This document shows, piece by piece, positions 16,807 through 25,467 of a DNA stretch of 64,000 nucleotides. A model generated the notes under the pieces. The model was given only the letters and a program-made list of their open reading frames with translations. It made no database searches and was not told the DNA's origin. Position numbers and translations under genes: made by a program. This stretch comes from Marinomonas sp. SBI8L (lineage in GTDB: Bacteria; Pseudomonadota; Gammaproteobacteria; Pseudomonadales; Marinomonadaceae), in contig NZ_JSEO01000012.1 of assembly GCF_001624705.1 (NCBI RefSeq), forward strand, positions 1 through 64,000, given 5' to 3'. Positions within the stretch are counted from its first letter, which is position 1. Each line of letters begins with the position of its first letter.

Positions 16807-17199
16807 TTAATGTAGATCAATTTTTTTATGCTGGATCTTATGAACTAAATCACTTTTTACTCTACTTAAAAGTTCCGCAATTACATTAAGATTCATCTTA
16901 TCAAGGTTTTCAAAATGGAAACAGTCGCTACCCATTTGAGCGGGCTGTAACCTTTCTTCAAAGTGACTCAATAATTCTGAATCTGGGATGTATAGGCTTA
17001 AATAACCTGATCTTGCTGCTAATCCGAATAGCCCTTCGTGGTCAATTTCAAATAAAGGCATGCCTGATTTTAAACTTAATGTTGCATCAGGAGCGATTAA
17101 GCTCATCAATGAGACGATTTCTTCAAAGTCATCCTTTACATGAATGGGCAGTTTTTCGAGATAGTCCTGTAGCATTAAACTGGATGTGAGCGCTTGCAT
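16807..17199 (-). CDS. DUF1801/YdhG-like small protein
   Basis: This 130-residue cytosolic protein has the DUF1801 pattern: an N-terminal helix on YLEKLPIHVKDDFEEIVSLM, then a beta-rich core with SGMPLFEIDHEGLFGLAARSGYLSLYIPDSELL, and a C-terminal helix. Bacillus YdhG, an iron chaperone (Fra), belongs to this family, but the function in proteobacteria is not established. Single gene between the sterol desaturase and PatB-like genes. Confidence 0.65.
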   Translation of the reverse strand: MQALTSSLMLQDYLEKLPIHVKDDFEEIVSLMSLIAPDATLSLKSGMPLFEIDHEGLFGLAARSGYLSLYIPDSELLSHFEERLQPAQMGSDCFHFENLDKMNLNVIAELLSRVKSDLVHKIQHKKIDLH

Positions 17200-17313
17200 A
17201 CTAACCTCTCTATCGACATAACACAGCTAAAGGCCTCAAATAATAGGCGCTAAGCCTTTTAAATTAAGGGCCTAGCTCAAAATTATGTGATAGAGAGAAG
17301 TAATGTTATGAAT

Positions 17314-18462
17314 CTACATTACCTTCAGCAGCCTAGTTAGTGCTTGGTCGAGTTGTTGATAGGAACATCCAAAGTTTAGGCGAATAAAGTTCGGATTGCC
17401 AAACTGTTTACCATCAGAAATAGCTACTCCAGCCTTCAAAAAGTATGCCTCAGCATTATCTAAACTAAGGTGTGACACATCTATCCAAGCTAAATAGGTG
17501 GCTTCAATTTTGCCCATTTTACATTGAGTAGGTGCTAGCCTTTGTTGGATTAAGGCTCTGTTTTTTCTTAGGTATTTTATTAGGTCCTGATGCCAATTTT
17601 GGCACTGAGTATAGGCTGCTTTAGTTGCATTAAAAGCTAATAAATTTGGATCAGGCATTATCCCTGAACGGGCGAGATTAAATTTATTTTTTAACGTTAA
17701 ATTTTGTGTCACGGAATACGCAAGCCCAAGGCCTGCCACATTGTATGTTTTGCTTGGAGCCATAAGTGTAACGGTTCTGCTAGCGGCATCTTGATTGAGG
17801 CTAGCAAAAGGAATGTGGGTAAGGCCTTCGTCTAAAATCAAATCACAATGAATTTCATCAGATACAACAGTAAGGTCATATTGTTCTGCTAAGGCGTGAA
17901 TTTGTAGTAATTCATCACGGCTAAATACTGTGCCGCCTGGGTTATGTGGGTTACAGAGCAATATAAGTTTGGAATTAGAGTCAGCACAAGCGTCAGCAAA
18001 CGCCTGCATATCAGGAAGCCAACGATCATTTAGCAGCTGCATGGGAATAGAATGTATTTTTCTATTAGCTAACTCAGCAGCTTTAGTTAAGTGAAAATAA
18101 ACGGGACCAGGAATAATAACGCCTTCATCTTCTTGAGTGAAAGCACGAACCGCCACATGTAGAGCGCACACTAGACCTGGTAGATAATCAATTTGATTCG
18201 CCTTAATATCCCAGTGATAGTTATTTTTTGCATTATCAATAATTGCTTGGTCAAGCTCTGCGTCCGCTCTTGTATAGCCGAAGACGCCATCGCTGACTCG
18301 GTCTTGAATGGCTTTGATAATAGGTTCTGGTGAAGCAAAGTCCATATCCGCTACCCACATAGGAATAACATCATCGGGGAATTTATCCCACTTGATACTA
18401 TGGGTATTGTGTCTATCTTTGGCTTTAATCAGGGTATTTTCCTGCAAGTGGAAGTCTGACAT
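17314..18462 (-). CDS. PatB/MalY-family PLP-dependent C-S lyase
   Basis: The 382-residue fold-type I PLP enzyme shows PatB/MalY hallmarks: MWVADMDFASPEPI at 35-48, NPHNPGG at 171-177, SDEIHCDLIL at 201-210 and the Schiff-base lysine K238 in APSKTYNVAGLG. Family members cleave cystathionine or cysteine S-conjugates to pyruvate, ammonia and a thiol; MalY also binds MalT. Cystathionine beta-lyase-like activity is the best guess. Monocistronic, with a long divergent spacer to betI. Confidence 0.88.
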   Translation of the reverse strand: MSDFHLQENTLIKAKDRHNTHSIKWDKFPDDVIPMWVADMDFASPEPIIKAIQDRVSDGVFGYTRADAELDQAIIDNAKNNYHWDIKANQIDYLPGLVCALHVAVRAFTQEDEGVIIPGPVYFHLTKAAELANRKIHSIPMQLLNDRWLPDMQAFADACADSNSKLILLCNPHNPGGTVFSRDELLQIHALAEQYDLTVVSDEIHCDLILDEGLTHIPFASLNQDAASRTVTLMAPSKTYNVAGLGLAYSVTQNLTLKNKFNLARSGIMPDPNLLAFNATKAAYTQCQNWHQDLIKYLRKNRALIQQRLAPTQCKMGKIEATYLAWIDVSHLSLDNAEAYFLKAGVAISDGKQFGNPNFIRLNFGCSYQQLDQALTRLLKVM

Positions 18463-18888
18463 TGATGGTTTCCTTACAAATTTAGTACGCGGAAAGTTGA
18501 TGCGTTCAATCGTTAAAGATTAGTTTCCTAGGTGCATGTTAAAGTTTGATTTGTTAATTTATTTTTGAGGAAGCAGTGAATAACTTCTCTCGCCACAATG
18601 TGTGGATAATAGGTCCTCGTTTTATGGCGAAGAGTGTCATTCAATTTACTGGCTTGTTTGTTTCTGAGCAAGTGTTATAAATTCATTTAACCTTGAAATA
18701 AAGGTGATGCCTTGTTGTAAATGAACCACACACTAAAAAAGAAGTTTGTTGAACATTTAAGCAACTTATCCTAAACCGACATGGACCAATACAAAAAATC
18801 CCTTCATAAAAAATGTGTTATTATAAAAATAATTAATAAAAACAAATAGATATTTTATTTATCTATTTTTCATCAAAGAGTCATTAGC

Positions 18889-18918
18889 TTGACCCTTTTA
18901 ATCATTACGTCCTAGTAT
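18889..18918 (+). promoter_or_regulatory. Sigma70 promoter of betI
   Basis: TTGACC at 18889-18894, an 18-base spacer and TAGTAT at 18913-18918. The predicted start falls inside the operator-like palindrome directly downstream. Confidence 0.6.
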
Positions 18919-18922
18919 GCGG

Positions 18923-18944
18923 TTATTGAACGCGCATTTAATAA
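18923..18944. promoter_or_regulatory. Candidate BetI operator
   Basis: A 22-base imperfect palindrome with outer arms TTATT/AATAA and a core ATTGAACG resembling half of the ATTGAAC-type site known for BetI. It lies between the -10 box and the betI start codon, where binding would block transcription (autorepression relieved by choline). Confidence 0.5.
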
Positions 18945-18956
18945 AAAGGTAATTTG

Positions 18957-19532
18957 ATGCCTAAAGTAGGAATGCCAGAGATTAGAAAGCCTCAATTAAT
19001 CAAGGCTGCGATAGAAGCGATTGATGAATTAGGCTTTGCCGGAGCGACCGTGAGTGTGATTGGTAAAAAAGCAGGTGTATCTCCTGCTATTATCAATCAT
19101 TACTTTGGCGGTAAGAATGGCCTTTTAGAAGAAACGATGAAAAGTTTAATTCGTGAGTTTTTTGATATTTTAAATGATCAATTAGAAGCGAAAAAATCTT
19201 TTTCATGTAAAGAACAAGTAATAGCAATAGCGAATACTTGCTTTAGCCAATCGCAAACCAGCGCGCAAGCAATGAAGGCTTGGATAGGCTTTTGGGCTTC
19301 TGCCATGCATACGCAAAACTTGGCCCGGTTACAAAAAGTTTATGCGCGCCGCCTTAATAGCATCTTGGTTGTCACTTTAAGACAGCATTTTGCAATTGAA
19401 GAAGCGCGTCATATTGCTGCTACTTTGGCTGCTTTAATAGATGGCATGTGGTTAAGAAGCTGTTTAGCTGGTGATGAAAAGCACTCTTCGGAAAGTTTGA
19501 TTGAAGAGTATTTAGAAACTGTTTTTAAATGA
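18957..19532 (+). CDS. betI: BetI, choline-responsive TetR-family repressor
   Basis: A 191-residue TetR-family protein. The opening MPKVGMPEIRKPQLIKAA is the typical BetI N-terminus, followed by the helix-turn-helix ATVSVIGKKAGVSPAIINHYFGGKNGLL near residues 27-54. The C-terminal domain binds choline in the family. Start is the ATG at 18957 (a TTG lies one codon earlier), preceded by AAAAAGG. Directly upstream of choXWV on the same strand, it should repress choline uptake when choline is absent. No betA/betB dehydrogenase genes are in this window. Confidence 0.9.
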   Translation: MPKVGMPEIRKPQLIKAAIEAIDELGFAGATVSVIGKKAGVSPAIINHYFGGKNGLLEETMKSLIREFFDILNDQLEAKKSFSCKEQVIAIANTCFSQSQTSAQAMKAWIGFWASAMHTQNLARLQKVYARRLNSILVVTLRQHFAIEEARHIAATLAALIDGMWLRSCLAGDEKHSSESLIEEYLETVFK

Positions 19533-19672
19533 AGGATTAGTTAGTAAAAGCGTTAACACGTTAGAAGTACATATAAATACTACTCAATAAATTCGGTTGT
19601 ATTTTTTAAGCGAGACTTATCTCGATTGAAATACTATCTAAGCCCAATGGGCATAAATAAAGAGGGGAAATT

Positions 19673-20608
19673 ATGTTATCTAAAGTTAGTAAGTCTCTAT
19701 TTATAACCTCAGCCGTAGCTGTATCAAGTGCAGGTATCGCGGCTGAATGTTCAACAGTTCGTTTCTCAGACGTAGGTTGGACAGATATCACAGCAACCAC
19801 TGCTGTTGCCTCTGAAGTTCTTCAGGGCCTAGGTTATAAAACCAAAACTCAACTCTTGTCTGTTCCTGTTACTTATACATCTTTAGCCAATGGTGATATT
19901 GATGTCTTTCTAGGTAACTGGATGCCAACTATGGAAGCGGATATTGCGCCTTATTTAAAAGCGGGCACAGTTGAAGATTTAAGAGCTAACTTAAAAGGCG
20001 CAAAATATACACTTGCAGTAAGTAAAAATGCTTACGATGCTGGCGTTAAAACCTTTGCCGATCTTGCTAAGTTCAAGAAAAAATTCAATGGCCGTATCTA
20101 TGGTATCGAACCAGGTAATGACGGTAACCGCATAATCCAAGACATGATTAACTCAAATGCGTTCGAATTGAGTGACTTTCAGTTAGTCGAGTCAAGTGAA
20201 GCTGGCATGCTTTCTCAAGTTTCGCGTAATACACGTCGTAATAAGTGGATCGCTTTCCTAGGTTGGGCTCCGCACCCAATGAATGCCAATTTCGAAATGG
20301 AATATTTAGCGGGTGGAGATGATTACTTTGGCCCTAACTATGGTGGCGCAGATGTACATACTAATGTTCGTAAGTCTTATACCACAGAATGTCCAAATGT
20401 AGGCAAGTTGCTAACTAACCTTGAGTTCTCTCTAGCAATGGAGAATGAAATCATGGGTGCGATTCTTGATGATGGTAAGAAACCAAGCCTAGCAGCTAAA
20501 GAGTGGTTGGCGAAAAACCCAGGTGCTTTAGATGCATGGTTAGATGGGGTTAAAACCCAATCTGGTGGTAACGGCATCAGTGCTGTTAAAAGCCATTTAG
20601 GTCTTTAA
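19673..20608 (+). CDS. choX: Choline ABC transporter, periplasmic binding protein ChoX
   Basis: This 311-residue protein has a signal peptide (likely cut after Ala24) and the quaternary-amine OpuAC-type binding fold: DVGWTDITAT near residues 33-42, a Tyr/Trp-rich cage with LGNWMPTMEADI, and GIEPGNDGN, which is typical of the choline-specific ChoX branch. It delivers choline to ChoWV. Strong AGAGGGGA site. A hairpin separates it from choW, so the binding protein can be made in excess. Confidence 0.9.
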   Translation: MLSKVSKSLFITSAVAVSSAGIAAECSTVRFSDVGWTDITATTAVASEVLQGLGYKTKTQLLSVPVTYTSLANGDIDVFLGNWMPTMEADIAPYLKAGTVEDLRANLKGAKYTLAVSKNAYDAGVKTFADLAKFKKKFNGRIYGIEPGNDGNRIIQDMINSNAFELSDFQLVESSEAGMLSQVSRNTRRNKWIAFLGWAPHPMNANFEMEYLAGGDDYFGPNYGGADVHTNVRKSYTTECPNVGKLLTNLEFSLAMENEIMGAILDDGKKPSLAAKEWLAKNPGALDAWLDGVKTQSGGNGISAVKSHLGL

Positions 20609-20636
20609 TTAAGCATTAGAATAATAATATAAAAAT

Positions 20637-20665
20637 GGCCCAACTTAGTGACTTTAGGTTGGGCC
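20637..20665 (+). terminator. Intercistronic stem-loop between choX and choW
   Basis: GGCCCAAC at 20637-20644 pairs with GTTGGGCC at 20658-20665, followed by a weak T-run. Such hairpins attenuate or stabilise the upstream message and fit the excess of binding protein over permease usual in ABC operons. Confidence 0.6.
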
Positions 20666-20710
20666 AAGTTTTACAGAGGGTAAGAGAATGAATTTGGCAG
20701 AGGTAAGATT

Positions 20711-21556
20711 ATGAACTGGCTTACGGATAATAAAATACCACTCGGAAGCTGGATGGAATCCTTTGTCGATTGGTTGATCGATGTGGCAGGGGTATTTTTT
20801 GACTTTTTATCAGAGGTACTAGAAACCCTAATTTTAACCTTGGTAGGTGCAATTGAATGGATGCACCCACTTGCCGTCATTGCCGTTGTTCTTGTTGGAG
20901 CTTGGTTCCTGCATAGGAGTATTGGCTTATTAGTTTTTATTAGTTTGGCTTTGTTACTGATTTTGAACTTAGGCTATTGGGTCGAAACAATTCAAACCTT
21001 GGTGCTTGTGGTATCAGCAACCTTTATTAGTGTATTAATTGGTGTGCCTTTAGGAATTGCAGCAGCTCATAGACCTTGGTTATATACCATAATGAGACCG
21101 ATCCTTGACTTGATGCAAACTATCCCGACTTTTGTGTATTTGATTCCAACGCTAATTTTATTTGGTTTAGGTTATGTTCCTGGCCTGATTTCAACCATTA
21201 TTTTTGCTGTCGCAGCGCCTATTCGTTTGACATATTTAGGGATTAGTAAGGTTCCAAGTGAGTTAATTGAAGCAGGTTTAGCCTTTGGTTGTACTAAATC
21301 TAAGCTACTTTATAAAGTCGAGTTGCCAGCCGCTATGCCTAACATAATGGCAGGCATTACTCAGTGCATTATGTTGTCGCTCTCTATGGTGGTAATCGCT
21401 GCTCTTGTTGGTGCTGATGGGCTTGGTAAACCAGTTATTCGTGCCTTGAATACAGTAAATATTTCACAAGGTTTTGAAGCGGGTATTGCGATCGTATTAG
21501 TAGCAATTATGCTTGATCGAATTTGTAAATCTCCATCTCGTGGTAAAGAGGAATAA
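20711..21556 (+). CDS. choW: Choline ABC transporter permease ChoW
   Basis: The 281-residue inner-membrane protein has an N-terminal amphipathic region, then about six transmembrane segments. The permease EAA-type loop is EAGLAFGCTKSKLLYKVELPAAMPNIMAGI near residues 184-213, which contacts the ATPase. MRPILDLMQTIPTFVYLIPTLILFGLG is the usual quaternary-amine permease block. It ends 2 bases before choV. It forms the channel for choline with ChoV. Confidence 0.9.
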   Translation: MNWLTDNKIPLGSWMESFVDWLIDVAGVFFDFLSEVLETLILTLVGAIEWMHPLAVIAVVLVGAWFLHRSIGLLVFISLALLLILNLGYWVETIQTLVLVVSATFISVLIGVPLGIAAAHRPWLYTIMRPILDLMQTIPTFVYLIPTLILFGLGYVPGLISTIIFAVAAPIRLTYLGISKVPSELIEAGLAFGCTKSKLLYKVELPAAMPNIMAGITQCIMLSLSMVVIAALVGADGLGKPVIRALNTVNISQGFEAGIAIVLVAIMLDRICKSPSRGKEE

Positions 21557-21558
21557 GC

Positions 21559-22746
21559 ATGGCTGTTATCAGTATTCAAAACTTAGATGTTGTCTTTGGT
21601 GATAATCAAGCTGCTACTTTAAGCTTAATGGATCAAGGTAAAAATCGAGAGCAGATTTTAGGTGAAACCGGCGATGTTGTTGGTGTTCAGAATGCAACGA
21701 TTGAGGTAAATGAGGGTGAAATTTGTGTCCTCATGGGGTTATCTGGATCAGGTAAATCAACCTTGCTGAGAACATTAAACGGCTTAAATAAAGTGGCTCG
21801 TGGTAAGTGTCTTGTTCGTGATGGTGATGAGATGGTCGATATGGCGACTTGTAATGAAGCAACCATGCGACATATGCGTACTCATAGGGTATCTATGGTA
21901 TTTCAAAGCTTTGCTTTGATGCCATGGTTAACGGTACTTGAAAATGTTGCCTTTGGTCTAGAAATGCAAGGCATGGCAAAGGCTGAACGTTTAGAAAAAG
22001 CCATGCAACAGCTAAAAATGGTGAGTTTGGATCAATGGGCAGATAAAAAACCTGATGAACTATCGGGCGGCATGCGCCAACGTGTTGGCCTTGCTCGTGC
22101 TTTTGCTATGGATACAGATGTACTTTTAATGGATGAGCCTTTTTCAGCACTTGATCCTCTCATTCGTACACAGTTACAAGATGAGTTGATCGAACTGCAA
22201 AAAACGCTAAATAAAACCATTGTTTTTGTAAGTCATGACTTGGATGAAGCGCTAAAAATTGGCACGAAAATCGCGATTATGGAATCTGCCAATATCATTC
22301 AAGAAGATATTCCAGAGCAGATAGTGCTGAACCCGGCGACTCCTTATGTTGAAAAGTTTGTCGCACATACAAACCCGCTGAATGTACTTAAAGGTGACTC
22401 TTTGATGACACCGATTGAGAAACTTCAAAATGAAAGTGGTACTTATCAAGCGGAAAAAGGGCTTAACTTTGCGTTGTCAGCAGAAGGAAAGCTCGAATCT
22501 GTTGATAGCACTGAAGGCTCTCATCTTGTTGTTGATTGGGCTCAAGGACTAGAGATTAATAAACTTGCTTTAGGAAGTGTCGTGCTAGCGCCGTCAGATA
22601 TTAATATGCGTGATGCGGTAGAAGTGAGATACCAAACACAACAACCTCTTTTATTGCAAAAGGAAGGTTTTGTAGTCGGTGTACTTGGAGATCACGATTT
22701 TTACCATGCGCTATTAGGTAAGCACTTTTCATCTAATGATAGTTAA
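21559..22746 (+). CDS. choV: Choline ABC transporter ATPase ChoV
   Basis: A 395-residue ABC ATPase: Walker A GLSGSGKST at 60-68, signature LSGGMRQRVG near 173-182 and Walker B LLMDEPFSALDP near 193-204, followed by the H-loop FVSHDLDEALKIG. The insert before Walker A and the 150-residue C-terminal extension are typical of the quaternary-amine (ProV/ChoV) group; the extension is a regulatory domain. It powers choline import. Confidence 0.9.
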   Translation: MAVISIQNLDVVFGDNQAATLSLMDQGKNREQILGETGDVVGVQNATIEVNEGEICVLMGLSGSGKSTLLRTLNGLNKVARGKCLVRDGDEMVDMATCNEATMRHMRTHRVSMVFQSFALMPWLTVLENVAFGLEMQGMAKAERLEKAMQQLKMVSLDQWADKKPDELSGGMRQRVGLARAFAMDTDVLLMDEPFSALDPLIRTQLQDELIELQKTLNKTIVFVSHDLDEALKIGTKIAIMESANIIQEDIPEQIVLNPATPYVEKFVAHTNPLNVLKGDSLMTPIEKLQNESGTYQAEKGLNFALSAEGKLESVDSTEGSHLVVDWAQGLEINKLALGSVVLAPSDINMRDAVEVRYQTQQPLLLQKEGFVVGVLGDHDFYHALLGKHFSSNDS

Positions 22747-22777
22747 TTTCCATTAGGTCATTTTAATGATTCTGAAA

Positions 22778-22813
22778 AAGCATAAACTTTACGACAAGGT
22801 TTATGCTTTTTTT
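22778..22813 (+). terminator. Terminator of the cho operon
   Basis: AAGCATAAAC (22778-22787) with GTTTATGCTT (22799-22808) gives a 10-bp stem followed by T's to 22813. Confidence 0.85.
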
Positions 22814-22846
22814 ATGGGGAAATTTAATTGAAGAGGTTAAATGGCC

Positions 22847-23461
22847 CTATTCAGGAAAGGACATTAAAGTTATTTGGATGGCTATGAAGATAACGAGTGT
22901 GCCGTTAAATCTATTTAACCAGCGCCAGAAGCTGGCTTTCTCTAAATATGGTGCTAATAATCTACCAATTAAAGTTAGAGTTAAAAACCATAATACTGAT
23001 GCACTCACTCCACCCATAATAAATTGGTAAGTGTTGTCCTGCCATTGATTCGCTAAGCTGCCCATTAAGATTAAAGTATCTAGGTAAAAGTGAGGGTTTA
23101 GCCAAGTCACAGCCATTGCTGTTGTTAATAATAACCCTAAAGGTAGCTTAGCTTTTGCTTTACTCAGCAAGAGTGCTTCGTTTGCAAAAGATGCTTTAAT
23201 TCTTGAGAGACCAAAATAGGTTAAAAAGAGAACACCTGCAATTCGAGTTACCTCGAGTAAAATAGGATAAGACTTGATTAGTGCACCAATTCCCAAAGCA
23301 CCCAGAGAGATAGATAGGGTATCACTTATCATAAAAAGGATAGCAATACTTAGAGCCCAATGTCGCTTTAAAGCCTGCTCTAATAAGAATGCGTTCTGGG
23401 CTCCAACTGCAATAATTAAGCCTCCACCTGTAATAAAACCACTGAGAAAAGCTGCGCTCAT
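22847..23461 (-). CDS. LysE/ArgO-family amino acid exporter
   Basis: The 204-residue inner-membrane protein has six hydrophobic segments and the LysE/ArgO opening GFITGGGLIIAVGAQNAFLLEQALKRH, followed by TWLNPHFYLDTLILMGSLA. It exports basic amino acids or their toxic analogues such as canavanine. It is divergent from an argP-type LysR regulator across a 127-base spacer, the classical lysE/argO-lysG/argP arrangement, so induction by arginine or lysine through that regulator is expected. Confidence 0.87.
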   Translation of the reverse strand: MSAAFLSGFITGGGLIIAVGAQNAFLLEQALKRHWALSIAILFMISDTLSISLGALGIGALIKSYPILLEVTRIAGVLFLTYFGLSRIKASFANEALLLSKAKAKLPLGLLLTTAMAVTWLNPHFYLDTLILMGSLANQWQDNTYQFIMGGVSASVLWFLTLTLIGRLLAPYLEKASFWRWLNRFNGTLVIFIAIQITLMSFPE

Positions 23462-23588
23462 TTGTTTGCTCCATTAGCTAATGTCAAATGCCATAAGGCT
23501 AAAAACCGCTGGAAGAATAACAATAGGCGATATATAAATGTAATTAATATAAATAATGATTAAGTAATAAAAATAATGTTGGGAGCTT

Positions 23589-24467
23589 ATGGATTACAAG
23601 GCAATTGAGTGTTTAAGGCAGGTTGTTGAGTCACAAGGATTTGAGAAAGCTGGTGAGGCTTTAGGTTTAACTCAGTCAGCTGTATCACAAAAAATTAAAC
23701 GTTTAGAACAATCTTATAATAGTGTTTTATTAATCAGGGAAAAGCCACTTAGGTTGACTGATCTAGGTAAGAAGCTAAATATGCATTTTATTAAAGTGCA
23801 GTTAATGGAGCAGGCACTTATTCAAGAATCCTATGGTGATAAAAGTCTGCAATGCCTGCCAATAGCGATTAATAATGACAGTTTGGCAACTTGGTTTATT
23901 GAAGTAATTAGTGACTTTTCTAAAGAGAAGAGCCGACGCCTACAAACGAAGGTTGCTGATCAAAGCCAAACGCGAGATCTGTTAAAAAAAGGGGAAGTTG
24001 TAGCAGCATTGAGTGATGTCGGCTCTTGTGTTGCTGGTGGGCAATCTCTTTATCTTGGGACTATGGAGTATATTTTGGCGGCTAGCCCTGAATTTGTTCA
24101 TCAATATTTGGGGGAAAAATATAGTCCTAAGGATATACATCATGTTCCCGCACTCATTTTTGATGAAAGTGATCAGCTTTGGTCAAGCTATCAACATGAA
24201 GTACTAGGCCTGAAGGAGCATGCCGGTCCAAGTCATTGGCTACCTTCTACTCAAGGGTTTGTGCATATGCTACTAAGCCATTCTGTATGTGCTTTAGTGC
24301 CAAGAATACAGGTTAAGCAGGAATTGAAAGATAAGAGCTTAGTTGAGCTGTTTCCTAATAAGGTGTTAAAAGTGCCACTTTATTGGCATTGGTGTGGACT
24401 TGATTCAGATATTATAAATGAATTAACAGATACCGTTGTTAAGCAAGCAGGTATGTCTCTAATTTAA
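23589..24467 (+). CDS. argP: ArgP (IciA)-type LysR-family regulator
   Basis: A 292-residue LysR regulator. The N-terminal winged helix reads AIECLRQVVESQGFEKAGEALGLTQSAVSQKIKRLEQ near residues 5-41, followed by a co-inducer domain ending in a short C-terminal strand. Full-length similarity to ArgP/LysG is clear in style, including the FPNKVLKVPLYWHWC end. It should activate the divergent exporter gene in response to intracellular arginine or lysine. Confidence 0.87.
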   Translation: MDYKAIECLRQVVESQGFEKAGEALGLTQSAVSQKIKRLEQSYNSVLLIREKPLRLTDLGKKLNMHFIKVQLMEQALIQESYGDKSLQCLPIAINNDSLATWFIEVISDFSKEKSRRLQTKVADQSQTRDLLKKGEVVAALSDVGSCVAGGQSLYLGTMEYILAASPEFVHQYLGEKYSPKDIHHVPALIFDESDQLWSSYQHEVLGLKEHAGPSHWLPSTQGFVHMLLSHSVCALVPRIQVKQELKDKSLVELFPNKVLKVPLYWHWCGLDSDIINELTDTVVKQAGMSLI

Positions 24468-24566
24468 TGCGCTTTATTCTAGGTTAGTCTCATGAAAGCA
24501 AATTTTTCGTATTTATTTTAAAGTGAATTTTGTTAGACTTCCTGCAATCAAACAAAAGGATTCAAT

Positions 24567-25403
24567 ATGATTCGTAAATGCTTATTTCCTGTTGCGGGTT
24601 ATGGCACTCGTTTTTTACCAGCAACTAAATCTATGCCCAAAGAAATGCTACCAATTGTTAATAAGCCTTTGGTGCAATATGGTGTTGAGGAAGCTGCTCA
24701 AGCAGGACTTAATAATGTGACCTTTGTCACGGGGCGTGGTAAACGAGCTATTGCTGACCACTTTGATACGAGTTATGAATTAGAGCATCAGATAGCTGGA
24801 ACTAGTAAAGAAGAATATCTAGTGGATATTCGTCATCTGATTAATAATGTAAATTTCTCATATATTCGTCAGAACCAAATGCTAGGTTTAGGCCACGCAA
24901 TTTTAACGGGAGAACCTCTTATTGGTGAGGAAGCCTTTGGTGTTGTGCTTGCTGATGACCTTTGTATTATGGATGAAGAGAGTCAAGAGGGTGTTTTAGA
25001 GCAGATGGTTAAGCTCTATAATCAATTTCGCTGTTCGATTGTGGCAATTGAAGAAGTACCTGCTGACGAAGTTAATAAATATGGTGTGATCGCCGGAGAG
25101 AGTATGGGTGACGGTTTATACCGAGTCACTGATATGGTTGAAAAGCCTGCAATTGATGAAGCTCCTTCTAATCTGGCTATTATTGGGCGATATATCTTAA
25201 CGCCAGATATTTTTGAAAAGCTAAAAACGACACCACCAGGGCGTAATGGTGAAGTGCAAATTACAGATGCACTTATGCAGCAGGCCAAAGAAGGCTGTGT
25301 GATGGCTTATAAATTTAAAGGTCGACGTTTTGATTGCGGTAGTGTGGATGGCTTTGTTGAAGCCACTAACTATTGTTATGAAAACCTCTATAAGCGCAAA
25401 TAA
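24567..25403 (+). CDS. galU: UTP-glucose-1-phosphate uridylyltransferase GalU
   Basis: This 278-residue enzyme makes UDP-glucose from UTP and glucose-1-phosphate. The nucleotidyl-transferase loop is GYGTRFLPATKSMPKEMLP near residues 10-28. Sugar-binding VEKPAIDEAPSNLAIIGRYIL and the C-terminal FKGRRFDCGSVDGFVEATNY complete the signature. UDP-glucose feeds the ugd enzyme at 48381 in this window and hence core sugars. AAAGGA-like site before the ATG; own terminator. Confidence 0.95.
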   Translation: MIRKCLFPVAGYGTRFLPATKSMPKEMLPIVNKPLVQYGVEEAAQAGLNNVTFVTGRGKRAIADHFDTSYELEHQIAGTSKEEYLVDIRHLINNVNFSYIRQNQMLGLGHAILTGEPLIGEEAFGVVLADDLCIMDEESQEGVLEQMVKLYNQFRCSIVAIEEVPADEVNKYGVIAGESMGDGLYRVTDMVEKPAIDEAPSNLAIIGRYILTPDIFEKLKTTPPGRNGEVQITDALMQQAKEGCVMAYKFKGRRFDCGSVDGFVEATNYCYENLYKRK

Positions 25404-25416
25404 GTTTAGAATAAAA

Positions 25417-25441
25417 AAAACCAGCATTTAGCTGGTTTTTT
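25417..25441. terminator. Terminator between galU and suhB (convergent)
   Basis: AAAACCAGC at 25417-25425 pairs with GCTGGTTTT at 25431-25439, A-run on one side and T-run on the other, so it works in both directions. Confidence 0.85.
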
Positions 25442-25467
25442 TGCTTTCTAATAAGGCTTGTAACCCA

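Larger units (their letters stand above)
18463..18956. other. 494-base divergent spacer between the PatB-like gene and betI
   Basis: The right half carries the betI promoter and operator and an AT-rich 9-bp inverted repeat (AAATAGATA at 18844-18852 with TATCTATTT at 18860-18868). A 34-codon frame starting GTG at 18576 behind GAGGA is open to 18680, but it has no recognisable features. The rest shows nothing I can name. Confidence 0.5.

Noticed and set aside
18576-18680. 34-codon GTG frame with a GAGGA site
   Set aside because: Too short, no similarity or hydrophobic pattern; kept only as a remark in the spacer entry.
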